Assembly: GCA_013178165.1 (NCBI GenBank)
Contig: JABLXG010000004.1
Coordinates: forward strand, 124,001 to 188,000
Source of the DNA: Anaerolineae bacterium
GTDB taxonomy: Bacteria; Chloroflexota; Anaerolineae; Aggregatilineales; Ch27
Direction of reading: 5' to 3'
DNA length: 64,000 bases
Both the position numbers and the translations under genes were made by a program. This document shows, one piece after another, positions 42,916 to 51,574 of the stretch (positions are counted from its first letter, which is position 1; each line of letters starts with the position of its first letter). The notes below the pieces were generated by a model. It searched no databases, was not told where the DNA came from, and saw nothing but the letters and a program-made list of their open reading frames with translations.

Positions 42916-43467
42916 ATGGATGTCGCCGTGATCCAGCCCAAGAAACGAAACCCGCTTGATGCCCTGATCTGGTGGATTGCCAGCCATTTTGGTGGGCGGG
43001 CGCGGGAAGTTGACCGCTTCCTCAAATTTGCCATTGTTGGCACCGTCGGCGCCGTGGTGGACTTTTCCGTGCTCAACGTGCTGGAACGCACCGTGCTTGT
43101 GCCCAGGCCGCCGGATGCCGACTTCAAGGTGGCGCTGGCGACCGGCATCGCCTTTTGCACAGCAGTGCTCAGCAACTACCTGTGGAACCGCTACTGGACT
43201 TTTCCCGATTCGCGTTCGCGTAGCGCTGGCCAGCAACTGGTGCAGTTCTTCATTGTCAGTATCGTCGGTCTGGGCTTCCGGCTGGTGTTCGTTGGAACAC
43301 TGTACGGCTTCTTCGGGCGGCTGGGTGATTCGATCCTGCCCGGTGTGATGGATACGACAGCCATTAACCAGCTTGGCAGCAATATCGCCCAGGCTATCTC
43401 CATCGGCATTGTGATGTTCTGGAACTACTTCGCCAACCGCTACTGGACGTACAACGACGTGCAGTAG
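42916..43467 (+). CDS. GtrA-family membrane protein
   Basis: A 183-residue protein with four membrane helices. The first (VDRFLKFAIVGTVGAVVDF) and the motifs LSNYLWNRYWTF and FWNYFANRYWTY mark the GtrA family, which helps flip polyprenyl-linked sugars or modify cell-wall glycans. Start uncertain: ATG 42916, or CTG 42913/GTG 42904 with GGAG at 42901-42904. Confidence 0.85.
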   Translation: MDVAVIQPKKRNPLDALIWWIASHFGGRAREVDRFLKFAIVGTVGAVVDFSVLNVLERTVLVPRPPDADFKVALATGIAFCTAVLSNYLWNRYWTFPDSRSRSAGQQLVQFFIVSIVGLGFRLVFVGTLYGFFGRLGDSILPGVMDTTAINQLGSNIAQAISIGIVMFWNYFANRYWTYNDVQ

Positions 43468-43568
43468 CAACGCCTGGCCGCCGGATGTCTGCGCTGTCCG
43501 TGGCGCTGCCCCCACGCTATAATTAAACACCTGTTCGATGCGGTGTTGACTGGCGAGGGTGAGGGGGC

Positions 43569-44921
43569 ATGGCCGATCTGTTTGACTTCGCACGGGAGCA
43601 GCGCACCGAGCGCAACGCGCCCCTGGCAGCGCGGATGCGCCCGCGCACGCTGGAGGAATTCGTCGGGCAGGAAGACATCGTCGGGCGCGGGCGGCTGCTG
43701 CGGCGGGCCATCGAGGCCGACCGCCTGACCTCGATCATCCTCTGGGGGCCGCCGGGCGTGGGCAAGACCGCTCTGGCGAATGTCATCGCCAATACCACCC
43801 AGCGGCACTTCACCACCCTCAATGCCGTTACTTCCGGCATCCAGGATTTGCGCCGGGTCATCGACGAGGCCAAAGAGCGCCTGGGCATGTACAACCAGCG
43901 CACGGTTCTCTTTGTCGATGAAATTCACCGCTGGAACAAGGCCCAGCAAGACGCGCTCTTGCCCCACGTTGAGAACAACACGGTCGTGCTGATCGGCGCG
44001 ACCACAGAAAACCCGTTCTTCAGCCTGGTCGGGCCGCTGCTCTCCCGCAGCCGGGTCTTCCGGCTCTCGCCCCTCAGCGATGATCATGTCAAACTGCTGG
44101 TTCGCCGCGCCCTGACCGATTCGGAACGCGGGTATGGCGACCGCAAAATCCTGCTCGATGACGATGCCCTGGATCATCTGGTGCGTGTGGCCGGCGGGGA
44201 CGCCCGCAGCGCCCTTAACGCGCTGGAACTGGCCGTGGAGACCACCGATCCCGACGAACACGGGATCATCCGCATCACGCTGGAGGTGGCGCAGGAGAGC
44301 ATCCAGAAGCGGGCCGTGCGCTACGACCGGGGCGGCGACGAGCACTACGACACGATCAGCGCCTTCATCAAATCAGTGCGCGGTTCTGACCCCGATGCCG
44401 CGTTGTACTGGATGGCCAAGATGATCCACGCCGGGGAGGATCCGCGTTTCATCCTGCGGCGGATGATGATCCTGGCCAGCGAGGATATCGGCCTGGCCGA
44501 TCCGCAGGCGCTGGTGGTCGTTGCGGCGGCGGCCCAGGCCTTTGAATGGGTGGGGATGCCGGAGGGCACCTACTTCCTCTCGGAAGCGTGCCTGTACCTG
44601 GCAACCGCGCCCAAGAGCAACAGTGCGGGGGCGATCTGGTCCGCCCTGGCCCACGTGGAGCAGCACGGCACGGGAGAAGTGCCGCCTTACCTGCGCGACA
44701 AATCCGATACATTCCACGGCACGACGCACGAGCGCTACAAAGAGACGATGGGCGATATGGGCGCGTACAAATACCCGCATGACTATCCCGGCGGGTGGGT
44801 GGAGCAACGCTACCTGCCATTCGACATGGAACCGCCGGGCTGGTACCAGCCCAAAGACATTGGCTACGAGCGTGACATCCTGCGCCGCCTGACTGAGCGG
44901 CGCAAGACGGGACGTGGGTGA
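43569..44921 (+). CDS. rarA: Replication-associated recombination ATPase RarA/MgsA
   Basis: A 450-residue AAA+ ATPase. PLAARMRPRTLEEFVGQED at the N-terminus is the family signature; Walker A is GPPGVGKT (about 60), Walker B FVDEIHRWNKAQQD, sensor 1 IGATTENPFF, arginine finger LLSRSRVF, then the C-terminal tetramer domain (ASEDIGLADPQAL, YLATAPKSNSA, YKYPHDYPGGWVEQ). It acts at stalled replication forks. A TATAAT box lies at 43518-43523; the preceding gap is 100 bases. Confidence 0.95.
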   Translation: MADLFDFAREQRTERNAPLAARMRPRTLEEFVGQEDIVGRGRLLRRAIEADRLTSIILWGPPGVGKTALANVIANTTQRHFTTLNAVTSGIQDLRRVIDEAKERLGMYNQRTVLFVDEIHRWNKAQQDALLPHVENNTVVLIGATTENPFFSLVGPLLSRSRVFRLSPLSDDHVKLLVRRALTDSERGYGDRKILLDDDALDHLVRVAGGDARSALNALELAVETTDPDEHGIIRITLEVAQESIQKRAVRYDRGGDEHYDTISAFIKSVRGSDPDAALYWMAKMIHAGEDPRFILRRMMILASEDIGLADPQALVVVAAAAQAFEWVGMPEGTYFLSEACLYLATAPKSNSAGAIWSALAHVEQHGTGEVPPYLRDKSDTFHGTTHERYKETMGDMGAYKYPHDYPGGWVEQRYLPFDMEPPGWYQPKDIGYERDILRRLTERRKTGRG

Positions 44922-45060
44922 GTCGGAGGGGGTGATTCCGGGCAGCCTGCTTTGATCCGGCGCCGGGGACGATCTTCTATGAAAGCAGTATCCTGAGTTC
45001 CATTTTCGAGAAAGCGGATTATAATACGATTCAGAGTGGCCTTAGACGAAAGGAAAGACC

Positions 45061-45234
45061 ATGGAACTCAGTGCTCCCAAGCAGGTTACGTTCTGGATTG
45101 CGGTCATCCTTGCCGTCCTTGCCGTATTGACTGTGCTCATTCCGGGCCTGGTGTTCTTCGATCTACAGGCGTTCGTGCTCGCGCTGGCGGCTTTCGTTGT
45201 CCTTGGGCTGGGTGTCTTGCTCAAGGATCTGTAG
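45061..45234 (+). CDS. Small two-helix membrane protein (57 aa)
   Basis: A 57-residue protein starting MELSAPKQVTFWIAVILAVL, with two hydrophobic helices (about 10-28 and 37-53). AAAGGAAAG lies 5 bases before the ATG, a TATAAT box at 45020-45025, and an intrinsic terminator follows 47 bases after the stop, so it has all marks of a monocistronic gene. No family is recognised beyond a superficial likeness to short two-helix hypothetical proteins. Confidence 0.7.
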   Translation: MELSAPKQVTFWIAVILAVLAVLTVLIPGLVFFDLQAFVLALAAFVVLGLGVLLKDL

Positions 45235-45280
45235 GGTTGGCGGCTGCCGGTTGCTCATCCGGCAGGTCGGTCGCTAGATG

Positions 45281-45314
45281 CAGGGGCGTGCGCTGAGCCG
45301 CCCCTGTTGTTTTT
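45281..45314 (+). terminator. Intrinsic terminator of the 57-residue gene
   Basis: Perfect eight-base stem (45281-45288 with 45299-45306) followed by TTGTTTTT. Confidence 0.8.
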
Positions 45315-45324
45315 CAGCGGCCTG

Positions 45325-45975
45325 CTATGTGCAGATGACTGGTCTGATTCCATCGAGGCGCTCGATGGCCGCCAGCGGCAGGGCCACCAGCCGCGCCTCG
45401 GCGTGGTAGTCCAGCGCCAGTGTGGTCAGCGGCGGGACGCGCGGCCAGCCGCTCAACAGGCGCAGCGGTGGCGCAGTGGCGACCATCAGCACGATCGCCT
45501 CCATCACCTGCCAGTCGGCGATCCCGGTGTAGGGCGCGGCCAGGACGATCTGGCCGCCATTGCGGTGCGTTCCAGGTGCAGTGCGGTCAGCAATCTGCTT
45601 CCAGCGCCCCCAGGAGAGCCGTTGCCTGGCTTCGTCCCGGGCTGCCTCCGGCAGCATTGCCAGCCGCAGGGCCAGGGCGTCCAGGTAGTCGGCGGCGTCA
45701 AGGACGGTGATCTCCGCGCGGCGGATGCCCCGCCGGCCTGTTTCATCCTTCTGGTTGGTTACGATCACATCGGCCAGCGCTGCCTGGCGCCCATCCTCCA
45801 GCGGGAAGCCTTTGAGCGCCCGCGCACCGGGATAGTGGCGCCAGCCGGTACCGCGCGGCAGGGCATTCTGCCAGATGATCTTGAGCACCGCCGCATCCAG
45901 GCCGTCCACCTGCGTGGTGAAAGCGTAGCCGGGGTGCGGACCGTCTAGGACGTATTCCAGGATCAGGCGGGTCAT
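45325..45975 (-). CDS. GTPase-associated protein, GAP1-like
   Basis: A 216-residue protein. Its start (LILEYVLDGPHPGYAFTTQV then DGLDAAVLKIIW) and the GRRGIRRAEITVLD segment (about 80) resemble, by pattern only, the N-terminal domain of GTPase-associated protein 1 (GAP1-N), found with small or double GTPases in bacterial conflict-type operons. The rest is alpha/beta with LRLLSGWPRVPPL and no catalytic motif I can name. Its ATG overlaps the stop of the small GTPase gene (ATGA at 45972-45975), so the two are cotranscribed and probably interact. The GAP1 link needs a profile search. Confidence 0.5.
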   Translation of the reverse strand: MTRLILEYVLDGPHPGYAFTTQVDGLDAAVLKIIWQNALPRGTGWRHYPGARALKGFPLEDGRQAALADVIVTNQKDETGRRGIRRAEITVLDAADYLDALALRLAMLPEAARDEARQRLSWGRWKQIADRTAPGTHRNGGQIVLAAPYTGIADWQVMEAIVLMVATAPPLRLLSGWPRVPPLTTLALDYHAEARLVALPLAAIERLDGIRPVICT

Positions 45976-46709
45976 GTGCTGGCGGGCGGGGTAGCCGCTG
46001 GCTGGCGACGCGGGCGGGGACGGATGCCGTTGAAGAACTGGGTGAGGGTGCTGGTGACGCCCGCGCCGGTGATCAGGCTGGCGCTGGCGATGGCGTAGCG
46101 GTAGCCCAGACGCTCCGCCTGCGACTTGAGCCGTCGCGTCTCGTTGCGGTAATCGCCGAGCAACTCATCCAGCGTGCGGCTGCCGCTCCACAGGTCAGAT
46201 TTGTTCACCAGTAGCATGAACATCCGCAGGCTCTTGCGGGCGGCTGGTTCGTCGTCAATCATCTGCAGGACGAAGTTGAGCGCGTCCTTGTGCTGGTGAA
46301 CGTTGGTATGGTCGATCAAGAAGAGAATGCCGCGCGGTTTGGCCTCTCGGAACAGGTCCACCCAGTCGGTTTCCCACATGGCGTATTCCCCGCCGACATC
46401 GCGGCGTGGCCTGACGCGCAGGGTCTCGTCGCCGATCTGCGCTCCAAACGCGCCGACTGCCTGGCCGCCGGCTGCCGTCGGCTCGGGGTCGAAGTCGCCC
46501 AGGTAAGCCGTGTCGCGGCGCAGCCATTCCAGCAGGGTGGTCTTGCCGGTCTGGCGGTAGCCGAGCACGATGAAGGGTAGCCCCAGCACGCGGACATAGG
46601 CGAAGTCGATCACGCCCCCTACAGCGTTGCTGATCCCGCTGGGGACCAGACTGCCCAGCGTGCCAGTGATAATTGAAAGGATGCGGTCGCCCACGGTTTT
46701 CTGGCTCAT
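45972..46709 (-). CDS. Small Ras/Arf-like GTPase
   Basis: A 245-residue protein. Residues 1-45 are partly hydrophobic and may contact the membrane. G motifs: G1 GYRQTGKT (50-57), G3 DVGGEYAMWETDW (Asp-x-x-Gly, Arf-like DVGG), then GILFLIDHTN, G4 LVNKSDLW and G5 IASAS. The loop around G2 is RRDTAYLGDFDPEP. It belongs to the Arf/SRPRB-like side of the GTPase family. ATG 46709 is chosen (GCAGGCAG upstream); the frame extends to 46775 without support. First gene of the two-gene operon with the GAP1-like gene. Confidence 0.8.
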   Translation of the reverse strand: MSQKTVGDRILSIITGTLGSLVPSGISNAVGGVIDFAYVRVLGLPFIVLGYRQTGKTTLLEWLRRDTAYLGDFDPEPTAAGGQAVGAFGAQIGDETLRVRPRRDVGGEYAMWETDWVDLFREAKPRGILFLIDHTNVHQHKDALNFVLQMIDDEPAARKSLRMFMLLVNKSDLWSGSRTLDELLGDYRNETRRLKSQAERLGYRYAIASASLITGAGVTSTLTQFFNGIRPRPRRQPAATPPAST

Positions 46710-46874
46710 GTCTGCCTGCTTCCCGGTAAATCCGTGACTCGTACGGTGCTGTTTGATTCTACGCACAGCGTGCAACCCGGTTGCAGGATGGCAAATTACA
46801 CGGCATCCGGCAGCGGGAGCGCAGATGCCGTGTACTGGTATGCAGGTGATGAGTGGAACTGTTCGCCGGTCGCG

Positions 46875-48170
46875 TTACCCGCCAAAGAACTGCCGCAGTA
46901 CATTGCTGGCTAGCAGGCCGATGGTCATCAGTACCCCGGCTACCAGATGCAGCCGGATTGTGGCGGCGTTGGCCTGCACCAGGCTGCGATCAGCGTAGTG
47001 GCGCAGGGCAATGCGTACGGCCCGCACGGCCAGCGGCAACCCGCCGAGGATCAGCGCCGCGCCCACCGGAAAGACGCCGCTGATCGTCCAGTAGAGGGTC
47101 AGGATGAAGGCGCCTGCCAGCAGCAGCAAATAACCCCACCGGGCGCGCTCCTTGCCGAGGACGACGACCAGGTTGTGCTTGCCGGCTGCCCGGTCGCTCT
47201 CTTCATCCGGGAACTGGTTGATCCACAAAATGGCGATGACCAGCAGACCGATCGGGACCCCGATCAGAAAGTCGACTGCCGCCGCCTGGCCGGTCAGGGC
47301 GTAAACTGTCCCGGCGGTGGCCAGCGGGCCGAAGTTAAGGCCGACCAACAACTCGCCCAGACCGCGCCGCGCAGCCAGCCGCAGGGGCGGCGCTGTGTAG
47401 AAGTAGGCGGAAAGCGCCCCGATCAGCCCGAAGAGCAGGATACCGGGGCCGCTGAGAGCCGTCAGCACCAAGCCGATCAGCGCCGACCCGCCCAGGGCGG
47501 CGAAGGCCAGGCGGCGCAGTGCCCCTTCGCTGATCAGACCCAGTTCGATGGACCGGCTGCCGCCGGAGTAGGGCAGGAAGTAGTTGTTGTTGATCGGGTC
47601 GGTGCCGCTGGTCCAGTCGAAATAGTCGTTGAAGGTATTGGCGGCGACGTGCAGCAACATGCCGGCCAGCAGCGCCAGGACGAAACGCCCCCAGGCGAAC
47701 GGCCCCCCCTGCACCGCCACCCATGCCGCGCCGATCAACACCGGCACGATCATGGCCGTCAGGAACGGGGCGCGGGTGATGACCAGCCAGCGGAAGAGCC
47801 GCGTGGCCGGGCTGATGCGGGGCATGGCCTGCGCCGGGTCGATCTCCTCCAGTACTTCGGTCACACCGCAATAGCCGATCTGCTGGCCGTGTTTGTAGGT
47901 CGGCGTGATGCGGATGCGGGCGGCGAACGGCGTGCCGTCGCGACGCACAAAGACGGTCTCCCCGCGGAATTCACCCTGCTCGCGGGCGATCTTGAGCCAG
48001 GTCGGGACGTGCTCCAGGACTACTTCGCCTGGCGAGAACAGCGAGACCCGCTTCTTGCCGATGATGTCTTCCTGCGTGTAGCCGAAGATCTCCGCCGCAG
48101 CGGCATTGAATGTTTCGATGCGGCCTTCCAGGTCACAGGTGATCACACTTTTCTTTGAGCTGCTGCTCAT
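46875..48170 (-). CDS. PAS domain-UbiA prenyltransferase fusion (MenA-like)
   Basis: A 431-residue protein. Residues 1-110 are a PAS domain (ITCDLEGRIETFNAAAAEIF, GYTQEDIIGK, FRGETVFVRRDGTPF, YCGVTEVLEEID). From about 128 it is an eight- or nine-helix UbiA prenyltransferase with both Asp-rich motifs: NTFNDYFDWTSGTD (about 177) and NQFPDEESDRAAGK (about 318). These, with the YSGGSRSIELGLIS segment, are closest to MenA, which prenylates 1,4-dihydroxy-2-naphthoate for menaquinone; PAS modules are normally in signalling proteins. AGGAGGGC lies 9 bases before the ATG. The protoheme farnesyltransferase gene is 81 bases upstream on the same strand. Confidence 0.85.
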   Translation of the reverse strand: MSSSSKKSVITCDLEGRIETFNAAAAEIFGYTQEDIIGKKRVSLFSPGEVVLEHVPTWLKIAREQGEFRGETVFVRRDGTPFAARIRITPTYKHGQQIGYCGVTEVLEEIDPAQAMPRISPATRLFRWLVITRAPFLTAMIVPVLIGAAWVAVQGGPFAWGRFVLALLAGMLLHVAANTFNDYFDWTSGTDPINNNYFLPYSGGSRSIELGLISEGALRRLAFAALGGSALIGLVLTALSGPGILLFGLIGALSAYFYTAPPLRLAARRGLGELLVGLNFGPLATAGTVYALTGQAAAVDFLIGVPIGLLVIAILWINQFPDEESDRAAGKHNLVVVLGKERARWGYLLLLAGAFILTLYWTISGVFPVGAALILGGLPLAVRAVRIALRHYADRSLVQANAATIRLHLVAGVLMTIGLLASNVLRQFFGG

Positions 48171-48251
48171 AACATTGCCCTCCTGAGGTGAGTGACGAAC
48201 GGGATGTGCGCCCCCCGGCAGGGTGATGGGCGCGGAGTAGGAAGCAGACGG

Positions 48252-49193
48252 CTAAATGATAGCAGCAATGCAGATCATCAGCAGCACCAGCGCCAGGTAG
48301 ATATTGGAAGCCTTGAATAACGTCATGGCCTGGCGGCCTTCTTCCCCTTCGCTGCCCTGCTGGTGGGCGTGCAGCAGGCCGATCGAGTCGCGGCCCAGCC
48401 ACAGTGTGGCAGCCAGCATCGGGGCAAAGTAAGCCCAGCCCAGCGCAGGATGCACCGCCAGCAGCAGGCCGATGGCTGCGGTGACGGCCATGTGGACAAG
48501 CGTCCACAGCACCGCCCGCCGCCGTTCCATCACCACCGGCAGCATGGGGAAGTTGGCGCTGGCGTAGTCTTTGCGGTAGACCAGCGCCAGGCTCCAGAAG
48601 TGGCTGGGACTCCAGGTGAAGAGCAACGCCGCCAGCAGCAGCGCGCCCGAATCGGCCCAGTTACCCACAGCAGCCGAGCCGCTCAGGACAGCAGCGCTGC
48701 CCGCCGCCCCGCCGATCACGACATTAAGCAGCGTGCGCGGCTTGAGCCACAGGGTGTAGACGCCAATGTAGATGAACGCCCCCAGCGCCAGGAAGAAAGC
48801 CAGCGCCAGGTTACCGGCCAGCAGGGCCAGCCCCACCGCGGCGACAACGCTGCCCGTGCCGCCGATCAGCGCCCAGATCGGGCGGATCTGGCCGGTGGCC
48901 AGCGGGCGGCGGCGGGTGCGCTTCATGCGGGCGTCCTGATCGCGTTCAAGGTACTGGTTGATTGCGCCGGAGCCGCCGGCGGCCAGTGTCCCGGTGATGG
49001 TCAGCAGCAGCAGATCGGCAGCCGCCGGGCGCCCGCCGCTGGCCAGCATTGCGCCGCCCCAGGCCGCCGCCAGCAGCAGCGTGACAATCCGCAGCTTGGC
49101 CAGCACAACGATCAGCGCCAGGTTCTGGCGCACGGAAAAGCTCCGGGCGGGGACAACGGGCGGTACGATCACATCTTCAGTTCGGATAGTCAT
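48252..49193 (-). CDS. ctaB: Protoheme IX farnesyltransferase (haem O synthase)
   Basis: A 313-residue UbiA-family enzyme that adds farnesyl to haem B. Hallmarks: NQYLERDQDARMKRTRRRPL (about 88-107), then TLLNVVIGGAAGS and the specific TWSPSHFWSLALVYRKDYA (about 193-211), followed by NFPMLPVV. About eight membrane helices. A TATAAT box (minus strand of 49305-49310) is present upstream; the IS pair begins just beyond it at 49341. The PAS-UbiA gene follows and may be cotranscribed. Confidence 0.92.
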   Translation of the reverse strand: MTIRTEDVIVPPVVPARSFSVRQNLALIVVLAKLRIVTLLLAAAWGGAMLASGGRPAAADLLLLTITGTLAAGGSGAINQYLERDQDARMKRTRRRPLATGQIRPIWALIGGTGSVVAAVGLALLAGNLALAFFLALGAFIYIGVYTLWLKPRTLLNVVIGGAAGSAAVLSGSAAVGNWADSGALLLAALLFTWSPSHFWSLALVYRKDYASANFPMLPVVMERRRAVLWTLVHMAVTAAIGLLLAVHPALGWAYFAPMLAATLWLGRDSIGLLHAHQQGSEGEEGRQAMTLFKASNIYLALVLLMICIAAII

Positions 49194-49340
49194 CAGTAAG
49201 TTTTCCTGCGGTAGGCAAAAATCTTATTGTCAGGCACGCCCCGGAGCAACGTGGAATGCTGAGACGGCAAGAGCAGACGTGGCGTAATCAGGTAAATCAG
49301 GGCGATTATATCATGTTTTGTCTGGCTCGCCAGACCTGTG

Positions 49341-49351
49341 GATTAGCGGGG
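49341..49351. repeat. Target-site duplications left of the IS pair
   Basis: GATTAGCG (49341-49348) is the left copy of the 8-base duplication of the IS1-family element (right copy 51614-51621). ATTAGCGGGG (49342-49351) is the left copy of the 10-base duplication of the ISAs1-family element (right copy 50806-50815). The GGG at 49349-49351 belongs to the IS1 end. Confidence 0.8.
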
Positions 49352-50805
49352 CACGGCTGTTGCAAAGTTGTCAGGGAGGAGCCAGAAGCAGGTCAAGCGC
49401 CAGGTCGAGCCGAGCATTGAAGAAGCGGCGTGCTTGGGGAATGAAGTCGAACTTCAACAACCGGATGAGCCCCAGGGTCAGATTGTTGAGGATCGCCATG
49501 ACATGAGCGGCGCAGCCCGTCTTTAAGCGACAGCGGTCTTCCTTGAAGGTCACATCACGGGAGTAATGAGCCTCGTTTTCGATTCCCCAATGACGACGGA
49601 CCAGGTGAAGGAGGCGGTTCGGCGAGGCCTGGGCGCGAGAGAGACTGGTTACGCCGTAGACGACTTCATAGGTGAGGTGGCCACTGCGGAGGGTGAGGGT
49701 TTGCCGTTCAAGCTGGAACACCTGAGCCAGATGGGGCCACTGGCTGTAGCCCTGGAGCAGGCTGCTGGCCGTCAGAGTACGCCGTTCCAGCCGCCCATGC
49801 GCTTTGTCCAGGGTGCTGGCACGGGCGAAATCGACGGGCAGCGGGCCATGGCCTGGCAAGCAGCTTTCGGGGGCAAACAGGCGCTCGAGGTCCGCCAGCA
49901 AATGCGGCTGGTTGTCCTTGACGATCTACAGATAGTTTCCCCCTGCCGCCACTATCTGGCTCGATAAGCTCCGCTGAGCCAACAGGGCATCCCCACTCAC
50001 CACGGCATCGTGCAAGTCCAGACTGGCCAACAGCGCAGGGGCAACCACAATTTCGTTTTCCTTGCTGGCCACTGCACTTTGTCCCACCACGACCCCCACC
50101 GCTGGCAGATAGGCAGCCAGCAGATGCACCCCTTGGGTGTGTCCTGGCTCGATCGTCCCCCGCATGGCTTTGCCGTCCAGCGCAATGTGAGCCTCGGCCG
50201 GCTGGTGGCGGCTGAAGTATTCCCGTACCACCGCCTCGAACTGCTCCACCTCCACCGCCTGCCCTATAATCCGACTGTAGGTCGTGTGATGGGGCATGCT
50301 CTCCCGTTTGAGCCCCAGCGCCTTCGCCAAGAGCTTGGCCCGCCACTTCGCCCACTCCGCTATCCCCCGCGCTTCATCTTCTCCCGAAAGCTTGGCTAAC
50401 ACCATGATCATCAGCACCGCCGCCAACGGATAGCGTACCCCGCGCCGGTCCCGCCGATCCTTTAACTCCTTCAGTCGCTCATAGAGCCCGCCTACCTCCC
50501 CGCAAAGTGCCTCTATCTGTCCGCTTCCGGCTATGGTATAGTCCATGTTGACCTTTCCTGGTGCAGGGTTCGTGGCGCACAACACTACCTTAACCAGGAA
50601 AGGCCTTTTTGTCTTGGAACTTTGGGTACTGTATCCTTTTCGGTTGAAATTCGTGGAATGGTTTTCATGTTCCTGCAACAGAATGAAGTCGCGTGTCATT
50701 TTGAGAGAAAATACACATGCGATTTGGTGCTTAGATGGGCAACCTTCAACCGGCATCTGAATTTCAACCGCGAAAGATACACTACCGGACTTTGCAACAG
50801 CCGTG
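49352..50805 (-). mobile_element. ISAs1-family insertion sequence (1454 bp)
   Basis: Perfect 17-base terminal inverted repeats (CACGGCTGTTGCAAAGT at 49352-49368 and its complement at 50789-50805), 10-base target duplication, one transposase gene on the minus strand. Size and duplication length fit the ISAs1 family. The 240 bases between the transposase start and the right end are non-coding. Confidence 0.9.
49371..50546 (-). pseudogene. ISAs1-family DDE transposase with an internal stop codon
   Basis: From ATG 50546 (MDYTIAGSGQIEALCGEVGG) the frame covers the ISAs1 transposase: YPLAAVLMIMVLAKLSGED, catalytic Asp in IALDGKAMRG, second Asp in VVSGDALLAQR, and Glu in WGIENEAHYSRDVTF. At 49926-49928 an in-frame TAG replaces the conserved Trp codon of the GGxYLWxVKDNQP motif; the frame resumes unchanged to 49371. 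One G-to-A change explains it, so the element is probably immobile unless supplied in trans. An upstream extension of the frame to 50756 runs through IS non-coding sequence. Confidence 0.9.
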
Positions 50806-50815
50806 ATTAGCGGGG
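50806..50815. repeat. Right target duplication of the ISAs1-family element
   Basis: ATTAGCGGGG, identical to 49342-49351. Seven bases are host sequence and the last three are the end of the IS1-family element. Confidence 0.8.
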
Positions 50816-50826
50816 AGTGTCTAATT

Positions 50827-51222
50827 TCAAGGATACACGAAATCTTTCAGGTGAGCCGGGTAAGCCGGGAACTGGCGTTTGAATAACTGGCGGCGATTCC
50901 AGGCAAACACAAACAACTTGATGGAACGCCAGAGGGCGTGAATGCACCGAGAAAAGCAACGCGACTTACGCGCCAGTCGCGCCAGATAGTGACGGAGTTC
51001 AGCATTGTCCGCTTCAACGGAATAGGTCTGGCTCTTGTCGGTCAGGGCCTGATGACGACCGGGATAGTACACCAGTGTGTGATAGGTTGAGAAGTCGTCC
51101 GAATAATACCGCCGGGCCTGAGGATTACGGTCGAGCATGGCTTGCAGCGCCTCTGTGCTCCTTTCCCAGACCACATCCCAGCCGACAATGCAGCGACTGG
51201 CTCGGTCGACCTGGGTGATCAC
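50827..51222 (-). CDS. IS1 InsB-like transposase frame (reached by -1 frameshift)
   Basis: 131 residues (from GTG/ATG 51222) including the IS1 DDE-type segment: YYSDDFSTYHTLVYYPGRHQ, SYSVEADNAELRHYLARLAR and the C-terminal NRRQLFKRQFPAYPAHL. It has no ribosome site. It joins InsA in the -1 frame at AAAAAAAC (minus strand of 51232-51239), the usual IS1 slippery site, giving RKKNVVYVITQVDRASRCIV. Because InsA upstream is itself frameshifted, a full InsAB' is probably not made. Confidence 0.85.
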   Translation of the reverse strand: MITQVDRASRCIVGWDVVWERSTEALQAMLDRNPQARRYYSDDFSTYHTLVYYPGRHQALTDKSQTYSVEADNAELRHYLARLARKSRCFSRCIHALWRSIKLFVFAWNRRQLFKRQFPAYPAHLKDFVYP

Positions 51223-51574
51223 GTAGACGACGTTTTTTTACGCTCAACGAAGGTGAACAACTCATCGAGTTCTTCCACCTCAATGGGCTCGGCAGGAGCC
51301 GGCGGCGGATCGGGCAATTGATCAGCGTGGGCTTTGACCCAGTTGGCGACCGTTTGATGGTTGACTTTTAGCAGGCGCGCAATACGCCGAAAGTTCAGCC
51401 CATCAACATACATCTCCAGCGCCTGGCGCCGTATTTCAGCTGGATACCCGATGTCATTCGGCTGGGGCGTGTACTTGCGGCGGCACGCTTACACAGATAG
51501 CGCTGGCTGCCTGAGGCATTCAGACCCGCTTTGACCTGCTGTTCGGTTCGGTGACAGTATGGACATTGGCTCAT
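51219..51574 (-). pseudogene. IS1 InsA-like gene, frameshifted
   Basis: From ATG 51574 the frame reads MSQCPYCHRTEQQVKAGLNA and SGSQRYLCKR, the InsA zinc finger, then leaves the family. From about 51484, one base removed, the family continues as CRRKYTPQPNDIGYPAEIRR, MYVDGLNFRRIARLLKVNHQ and ends ERKKTSST with stop at 51219. A one-base deletion near 51484 splits the zinc finger, so the gene is broken. The helix-turn-helix is in LLKVNHQTVANWV. Confidence 0.85.
51232..51239 (-). other. Programmed -1 frameshift site of the IS1 element
   Basis: AAAAAAAC on the minus strand contains the A-AAA-AAC slippery heptamer at the InsA/InsB junction; slipping one base back gives an uninterrupted InsAB' reading. 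Confidence 0.75.

Noticed and set aside
49320-49335. Terminator hairpin GTCTGG-CTCG-CCAGAC near the IS pair
   Set aside because: The T run precedes rather than follows the hairpin on the plus strand, and on the minus strand it is followed by A residues.
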